Assembly: GCA_900542805.1 (NCBI GenBank)
Contig: UQOW01000009.1
Span: 1-64,000, forward strand
Length of the DNA stretch: 64,000 bases
Reading direction: 5' to 3'
Source of the DNA: an uncultured Sutterella sp.
GTDB taxonomy: Bacteria; Pseudomonadota; Gammaproteobacteria; Burkholderiales; Burkholderiaceae_F
Below are positions 59,045-64,000 of this stretch, piece by piece (the stretch's first letter is position 1; every line of letters starts with the position of its first letter). The notes beneath the pieces were generated by a model that was not told the DNA's origin, made no database searches, and saw only the letters and a program-made list of their open reading frames with translations. A program made the translations under genes and the position numbers.

Positions 59045-60358
59045 TTACATATCAATTTCTCTGAGTGGTTTACGCAGTTCGGCACGCACGTTATCCATGC
59101 CCGAATAAAACGCCTTCATCATCACGAGGCCGAGGAATTTTCCGGTTTCCGTCACGATGATGCGATCTTTATTTTCCGGGTCGTCTTCAATGGCGCCAAC
59201 AAGGCGTAGTGCAAGCATCTCTTTTAATAGTGCTGTATCCAAATTGACCCCGTAAACATCGCGGAAATATTTACGCGATAAGCGACCAGAGAAAACGCCG
59301 AGCATCAAGCGGTACTGCAAAACGGCGTGCTTGTCAAAGATTCGTTGCCGCTCAACGCCGGTTTTCCCGGCGGCGATGCGTTCGCCGTAGCGGCGCAGGC
59401 TGAATGTATTGACGTACAGGTTGTTGTTCAAAAAACTAAATGCTCCGGAGCCGACTCCGAGATACTCGTCGTTATCGACAACGTACTCATCGATGCCCTC
59501 GTCGTGCGTACGACCGAACGTCCAACTTGTCAGTTGCCGGTATCTCGAGCCGAGTGTTTCCATGATAACGCGATACTGGTCGGCAAGTTCGTCTCCTTTG
59601 GCGGCAATGGTCCCTTTGACGCTCTTTTTTGTCTGGCTTGTGACCATGAGCGGATAGGTCGTAATTTGGCGGGGATTTAACTGCATCAGCAGTTCCATGT
59701 CGCGGCGCAACATCTGAAGGTTTTGTCCGCGAAAACCGAAAATCATGTCGATGTTTGTCGTCGGAAAAAGCTCAAGTGCCTGCGCAAGGCGGTCGTAAAT
59801 GACGGCACCGGAACCGAACTTGTCGTACCGCTCTGTCATCTTCAAAATCGAATCATCAAAACTTTGCACGCCGATACTCATGCGGTCAACAAGTCCTTTC
59901 AGACGCTTGAAAGAGGGATCGGCAATTTGCAAGGGATCGGTCTCGCACGAAACTTCTTTAATGCCAGGAAAGAGTGTTTTCGCGTGCTCTAAGGTCTTTA
60001 CGAGTTCTTCTTCGATAATCGTTGTCGTGCCGCCGCCGACATACAGGCCCGTAAAGTCGTATCCGAGATCTTTGACGTATTCCATTTCTTTGCGAAGATT
60101 CACGAAATACGCACGTGCTGTGTGTTCTTTAAACAAAAACCGGTGGAACGTGCAATACGAGCACAAAGTTTTACAAAACGGCACATGCATGTACATCAGG
60201 TACTTGTGTCCGTCAATCGGAGCAGGCGGTCTATCGAGAATCACCGGATCGCATGTCAGATAGCGATTGATATAAAAATCCATGACGCGATCGGTGAGTC
60301 GAATCGCCCAGTTGGGAAGAAGTTTGCCGACGGTAGTTTGAGACGTGTTTCCTGCCAT
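59045..60358 (-). CDS. HemN/HemW-like radical-SAM protein
   Basis: The 437-residue product belongs to the coproporphyrinogen-III-oxidase-like radical-SAM group. It has CKTLCSYCTF (C62, C66, C69) after HVPF, GGGTTTIIEEEL, and CETDPLQI, SIGVQSFDDSIL, GFRGQNLQ. After the third cysteine comes T-F rather than x-C, so it resembles HemW/HutW rather than true HemN, and its function is uncertain. I chose ATG 60358 because it begins the conserved region; the open frame extends to 60586. It lies just upstream of hydF-hydE, and a shared transcript is likely. Confidence 0.85.
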   Translation of the reverse strand: MAGNTSQTTVGKLLPNWAIRLTDRVMDFYINRYLTCDPVILDRPPAPIDGHKYLMYMHVPFCKTLCSYCTFHRFLFKEHTARAYFVNLRKEMEYVKDLGYDFTGLYVGGGTTTIIEEELVKTLEHAKTLFPGIKEVSCETDPLQIADPSFKRLKGLVDRMSIGVQSFDDSILKMTERYDKFGSGAVIYDRLAQALELFPTTNIDMIFGFRGQNLQMLRRDMELLMQLNPRQITTYPLMVTSQTKKSVKGTIAAKGDELADQYRVIMETLGSRYRQLTSWTFGRTHDEGIDEYVVDNDEYLGVGSGAFSFLNNNLYVNTFSLRRYGERIAAGKTGVERQRIFDKHAVLQYRLMLGVFSGRLSRKYFRDVYGVNLDTALLKEMLALRLVGAIEDDPENKDRIIVTETGKFLGLVMMKAFYSGMDNVRAELRKPLREIDM

Positions 60359-60528
60359 AAGAATCTTATGTGTTTGTGGTCTATCGCACCCGTTTTGTTT
60401 CGGGGATGCGGATGAAAAAGTCAAAGAAAAAAGGACGTGAAACAGGCGGAGCCTAAAGCTTTGTGCATGATAACCTTCAGGGGAAAACCTCTCAAGGACA
60501 CGGGAGCTACGTTTACGAGTCCAAAGGC

Positions 60529-60567
60529 AAAAAGCCGGACCTGTCCGATAAGGGGACGAAGTCCGGC
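60529..60567 (-). terminator. Intrinsic terminator after the acyl-CoA ligase gene
   Basis: On the minus strand GCCGGAC (60567-60561) pairs with GTCCGGC (60540-60534), and TTTTT follows (60533-60529). It lies about 45 bp past the ligase stop. The 251-bp gap to the radical-SAM gene has no other gene. Confidence 0.75.
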
Positions 60568-60609
60568 CCGAACACGGCGCAAGCACGCAGTGCGTGCAAG
60601 CAGAGGATG

Positions 60610-62475
60610 CTATTTGTTGTGGATGGCGTACATGGCCTCGATTTCTTGCGCAAATTTCTTACACAAGGGGCCGCGCTTAATTTTCAGCGTCGGCGTCAGA
60701 AGCCCGTTTTCCACGGACCAAGGTTCTGGCGAAATCACTACGTTACGCGGCAAAGCGTAGTGCGGGAATCCGGCAGCGGCCACTTTGGCCCGACGCATGA
60801 TGGCTGCTCGAACGACCGGTTTCTTGTAGGACTCGGGGTCTTTCGGGTCGACGTCGTAACGCTTGGCAAGCACCTCCCACTCTTTTTCATCCACGACGGC
60901 CAAGAACGTGATGTAAGGCCGGTCTTCGCCGATGACACAGACCTGTGTGAACAAGGGGTCGTTTTCCAGCGCATTTTCCAAATCCACGGGCGGAACTTTT
61001 TCGCCTGTACTCGTGACGATAATTTCCTTAATACGACCGCGAATGCGAAGCTGATTGTTTTGATCGATCTCGCCCACGTCTCCCGTGCAAAGCCATCCGT
61101 CACGGATGATTTGCGCCGTTTCTTCGGGGCGATGCCAGTAGCCTTGCATGACGCTCGGGGATCGAACTTGAATTTCTTTGGTTTCCGGATCCAAACGTAG
61201 CTGGACTTCCGGAATCGGTTCGCCGACCGTGCGCGGGTCATTCAGGGTTTTCGTATTAACGGAAATAACCGGAGAGCATTCGGTCATGCCGTAGCCCTGA
61301 ACAATGTGCATTCCGAGACCGCAGAAAAGTTTGGCGACCGGACCACTCAAGGCGGCGCCCCCTGCAATTGCAAGGTCCAGGCGTCCGCCGAACGCCCCTA
61401 AGACCTTCGGAGCAATTATCTTACGCAATAAGGGACCGATGATGCCGTCCAAAGGAGCTGCCCACGAGAACGGGACGGACATCTTGTTGGCGCGGCAGTG
61501 ATTTCGCCAGCCGGCTTCGATACAGGCATTAAAAAGGAAGCGAGAAATCGGAGAGGACTTCCGAACCGTCTCGGAAATCTTCGAATAAACGCGCTCGTAG
61601 ATGCGCGGCACGGAGATGAGCATGTGCGGACGCACGATCTTTAAGTCATCTCCGAGCAGGGCAATGGACCTCGTGAACGTCACGGTCAACGCCAGTCCGA
61701 GCGGCAGGTAGTAACCTGCCGTACGCTCGAATGTGTGCGATAGCGGCAAAAACGAGAGCAGCTGAAAGTCAGGACGCAAAACGTCGTTTGCAATGGTCGA
61801 GGCCGAATCAACGACGTTCGAGACGATGTTTGCGTGTGAGAGCATGACCCCTTTGGGATTGCCCGTTGTGCCCGACGTATAAACGATGGCCGCTAAATCG
61901 TCCGGCTTCGGTCCCTCGGGCAGAACCGAGTTATCCAAAGCATCGCCGCGAGCGAGCCAGTCGTCAAGTCCGAGAACCTCAATGTCGGACGATGAGTTTT
62001 CCGGGGTTGTATCTTCCGTGAGAACAACGGTCTTTAGGTCCGTAAGACGAATGCCGGTTCGCTCGATGGACTCCCAACGATCGAGTTTATTTGTGACAAA
62101 GCACCGCGCTCCGCTGTCGCTTAAAAGGTAGGCAGATGACTTAGGTGTATCGATGGCATGCATCGGAACCGGCGTTAAGGCATCGGCAAGCGTGGCCTGG
62201 TCGATCAGTACGGCATTAACGGAGTTACCGAGCAAGATGCCGACACGATCACCGCGGGTTAAGCCTGTGGCAACCAAGGCCTTTTGCCAGCGACGGATGT
62301 TGTCTTTGATCCAAAGATAGGAGAAATCCTCCCATTTGTTTTCGGCGCGATTAAATTGCCGCAAAGCCGTTTTGTTCGGAACCTGGCTGGCTCGAAATGG
62401 GATGAAATCGGACAAAACGTGGCAGTTTTGTTTGAGTTCATCAAGTAACAAAGTGCAGTTAGCAGAGTTTTCCAT
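60610..62475 (-). CDS. Long-chain fatty-acid-CoA ligase (AMP-binding)
   Basis: A 621-residue adenylate-forming enzyme that activates long-chain fatty acids as acyl-CoA. It has the AMP-binding P-loop YTSGTTGNPKGVML, the GYGMTECSPV motif, GWLCTGDVG and RIKEIIVTSTGEKV, with the catalytic lysine near the C-terminus (TPTLKIKRG). It resembles FadD15-like long-chain ligases. Start ATG 62475 is chosen by homology. The open frame to 62520 is not conserved. Confidence 0.9.
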   Translation of the reverse strand: MENSANCTLLLDELKQNCHVLSDFIPFRASQVPNKTALRQFNRAENKWEDFSYLWIKDNIRRWQKALVATGLTRGDRVGILLGNSVNAVLIDQATLADALTPVPMHAIDTPKSSAYLLSDSGARCFVTNKLDRWESIERTGIRLTDLKTVVLTEDTTPENSSSDIEVLGLDDWLARGDALDNSVLPEGPKPDDLAAIVYTSGTTGNPKGVMLSHANIVSNVVDSASTIANDVLRPDFQLLSFLPLSHTFERTAGYYLPLGLALTVTFTRSIALLGDDLKIVRPHMLISVPRIYERVYSKISETVRKSSPISRFLFNACIEAGWRNHCRANKMSVPFSWAAPLDGIIGPLLRKIIAPKVLGAFGGRLDLAIAGGAALSGPVAKLFCGLGMHIVQGYGMTECSPVISVNTKTLNDPRTVGEPIPEVQLRLDPETKEIQVRSPSVMQGYWHRPEETAQIIRDGWLCTGDVGEIDQNNQLRIRGRIKEIIVTSTGEKVPPVDLENALENDPLFTQVCVIGEDRPYITFLAVVDEKEWEVLAKRYDVDPKDPESYKKPVVRAAIMRRAKVAAAGFPHYALPRNVVISPEPWSVENGLLTPTLKIKRGPLCKKFAQEIEAMYAIHNK

Positions 62476-62616
62476 GTCGATTGCAATAAATAAAGGACAA
62501 CAAAGACATAGGGCACACATCCTCTTTAGTAAGGCGTGCCTCGAATCGGAGGTGCAGTGTACAGCGAAAAAAATGTTTTTGAATCAGAAAAAAAGATGAT
62601 GTCTTGAAGATTCAAG

Positions 62617-64000
62617 TCAAGGAAGTTTTGATTCCGAAAGCGGAGTGGGTGTGATTATGCCGAGAATTTGCGTCAGCCTCTTTTGGTCCGCAGTGCCGTA
62701 CATATATTGGGTTGTGTTCGTTGCCACGTGTTTGACATATTCACGAGTTTCCGTAAACGGAATGGTTTCGGCAAAGAGGGCACCGTCGACAGGTTTTTTC
62801 AGACGTGAGCGCCACAGGATGGCTCGACTTGGTCCGGCGTTATAGCTGGCACAGCTTAACGGAACGGAGCCTTCGAAGTTGTCATAAATCAGTTTCAGAT
62901 ACTGCGATCCGATCATCAGATTCGTATCAAGACGAGTTAATTGACCGTCTCGATAATTTTCAAGGGCAATCTTTTTAGCAACCCAACGCGCTGTACGTGG
63001 CATCACTTGCATCAATCCTAAAGCGCCGACCGAGCTTTTGGCTCCGGCGATAAAGCGCGATTCTTGACGGATCAGTCCGAAAAGCCAACTTTCCGGAAGA
63101 CCCGATAATTGTGCGGCTTGCCGAACTTGATCGGCATGCGCTCTCGGATAAAGGTGACTGCGGACGAGTGCTCCTGTCGTAGCGGACGTATTGATGGCGC
63201 GGTGAGTCAATCCGATTCCTAGCGCATACTCGGCCAGAGCCAGACGCTCGGTTTTATCCATTGTTCGCATGGCCCAAGACCATTCACGGTTGCCTTCGTA
63301 ATATAGGTTCAAGTCATAAAACCGCAAGGCGCGCTGTAGCGATGCATCGGCGGCAAAGGTAGCCTTCTTTTCTTCGGGCAACGGCGGGTTATATATTTTT
63401 TGTCCGGCCGGATACGCCAAATGAAGCGCATCACAAGCTAAAAGCCCGTAAAACGAATTGTGCTTTGCCAGGGACTGATAGAGTTTTTTGGCCGCTGTTT
63501 TTTTCCCGGTTGCCGACAAGGCACGCGCTTTCCAATACTGCCAAGCCGGTTGAGTTTGCAGTGAAGCGGGCATTGACTCGATGCCTTTGAGGGCCTCATG
63601 CCAGTCGGACACGTGCAAACCGGCGCGTACATGCCAGGCAAGAACGGCATCTTTATTAATAAGGAGAGGATTGTCTTTAAGGGTGCTACCGGCCCGGGCG
63701 TAGTAGCTTAGTGCTTTCGGGTCGTGATTCAGAGCGGCAAGGTAGCCGATACGACCCCAGACGAGTGTTCGCGTCATCGGGCCGAGGCGCTTGGCGGCTA
63801 CGGAAGCGACTTGGGCCGCTGCGTCAGTGTCCGTTGCGGCAAGGCACAGCGCCGCGACAGCCAGTCTCGTGGCCGGAATCCGAGACAGACGTTTTTTATT
63901 TTTCGTATACCAGACTTTGGGCTTAGAGATTACGGGCGCGATATCTTTGGCCTGCAAAATAGTTTTGGCAAAGGGCGAAGATAGAAAGTCCGTTGCCATC
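62617..64000 (-). CDS. slt: Soluble lytic murein transglycosylase (Slt-like), partial
   Basis: Only the C-terminal 460 residues lie in the window; the gene enters from beyond position 64000. An ATG at 63999 begins the visible frame, but the helical N-terminal repeats probably continue past it. The visible part has an alpha-superhelix, then the SLT domain with catalytic Glu313 in LIRQESRF (fragment numbering), GALGLMQVMPRTARWV and YNAGP. It cleaves peptidoglycan to anhydro-muropeptides, the AmpG substrate. Family length is about 620-650. Confidence 0.9.
   Translation of the reverse strand, partial: MATDFLSSPFAKTILQAKDIAPVISKPKVWYTKNKKRLSRIPATRLAVAALCLAATDTDAAAQVASVAAKRLGPMTRTLVWGRIGYLAALNHDPKALSYYARAGSTLKDNPLLINKDAVLAWHVRAGLHVSDWHEALKGIESMPASLQTQPAWQYWKARALSATGKKTAAKKLYQSLAKHNSFYGLLACDALHLAYPAGQKIYNPPLPEEKKATFAADASLQRALRFYDLNLYYEGNREWSWAMRTMDKTERLALAEYALGIGLTHRAINTSATTGALVRSHLYPRAHADQVRQAAQLSGLPESWLFGLIRQESRFIAGAKSSVGALGLMQVMPRTARWVAKKIALENYRDGQLTRLDTNLMIGSQYLKLIYDNFEGSVPLSCASYNAGPSRAILWRSRLKKPVDGALFAETIPFTETREYVKHVATNTTQYMYGTADQKRLTQILGIITPTPLSESKLP

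Noticed and set aside
60359..60609. RNA gene in the gap before the acyl-CoA ligase
   Set aside because: No tRNA-like cloverleaf or known small-RNA motif; the terminator of the ligase explains the structure.

Overview
The window looks like the replication-origin neighbourhood of a menaquinone-using betaproteobacterium, most likely a gut member of the Burkholderiales such as the Sutterellaceae (Parasutterella/Sutterella type). This is inferred from gene content and order; I ran no search. Pointers are the block def-fmt-rsmB-DUF4390-ntrY-ntrX-trkA-trkH, the large DUF3683-type FAD/Fe-S dehydrogenase, a DUF1840 protein, GatCAB, and a menA homologue together with [FeFe]-hydrogenase maturases. I see no prophage, IS element, CRISPR array, tRNA or rRNA.

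Layout. 1-10.5 kb: yidC, yidD, rnpA and rpmH run leftward, and dnaA, dnaN, gyrB and a 5'-nucleotidase run rightward from a 456-bp AT-rich gap. A second gap with DnaA-box-like sequences lies at 9.6-9.85 kb, before a BON-domain lipoprotein. 10.5-15.6 kb: an overlapping leftward set (PBP5-like protein, DUF493, menA), then rightward birA, coaX and a SPOR-like protein, then a leftward HIT protein. 15.6-22.5 kb: leftward giant dehydrogenase, a small unknown, an M20 peptidase and rlpA. 22.6-28.8 kb: rightward gatCAB, xth, rsuA and ampG. 28.8-32.1 kb: leftward PTS phosphorelay (EIIA, HPr, EI) plus a UPF0149 protein. 32.3-43.2 kb: DUF1840, TrkH/TrkA, NtrX/NtrY, DUF4390, RsmB, Fmt, an alpha/beta hydrolase and Def. 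43.4-50.3 kb: topoisomerase III and a polar amino-acid ABC transporter without its ATPase. 50.3-56.6 kb: uracil permease, RF3, aromatic/aspartate aminotransferase, M20 peptidase, phosphoglycolate phosphatase. 56.6-64 kb: HydE, HydF, a HemW-like radical-SAM protein, an acyl-CoA ligase, and a soluble lytic transglycosylase cut by the window edge.

Functional themes are chromosome replication, protein synthesis and quality (GatCAB, Fmt/Def, RsmB, RsuA, RF3), cell-wall turnover (RlpA, Slt, AmpG, and a PBP5 homologue whose three active-site motifs are all gone), potassium and amino-acid uptake, and anaerobic redox (MenA, HydE/HydF, the DUF3683 dehydrogenase). No whole new system stands out. The best leads are the apparently dead PBP5-like protein next to a MenA with an altered first aspartate motif, an RNase P protein with a changed RNR motif, a HydE-HydF pair without HydG, an Enzyme I with a 73-residue low-complexity N-terminal tail, a TrkA that has lost its second glycine motif, and the DnaA-box-like cluster downstream of gyrB.
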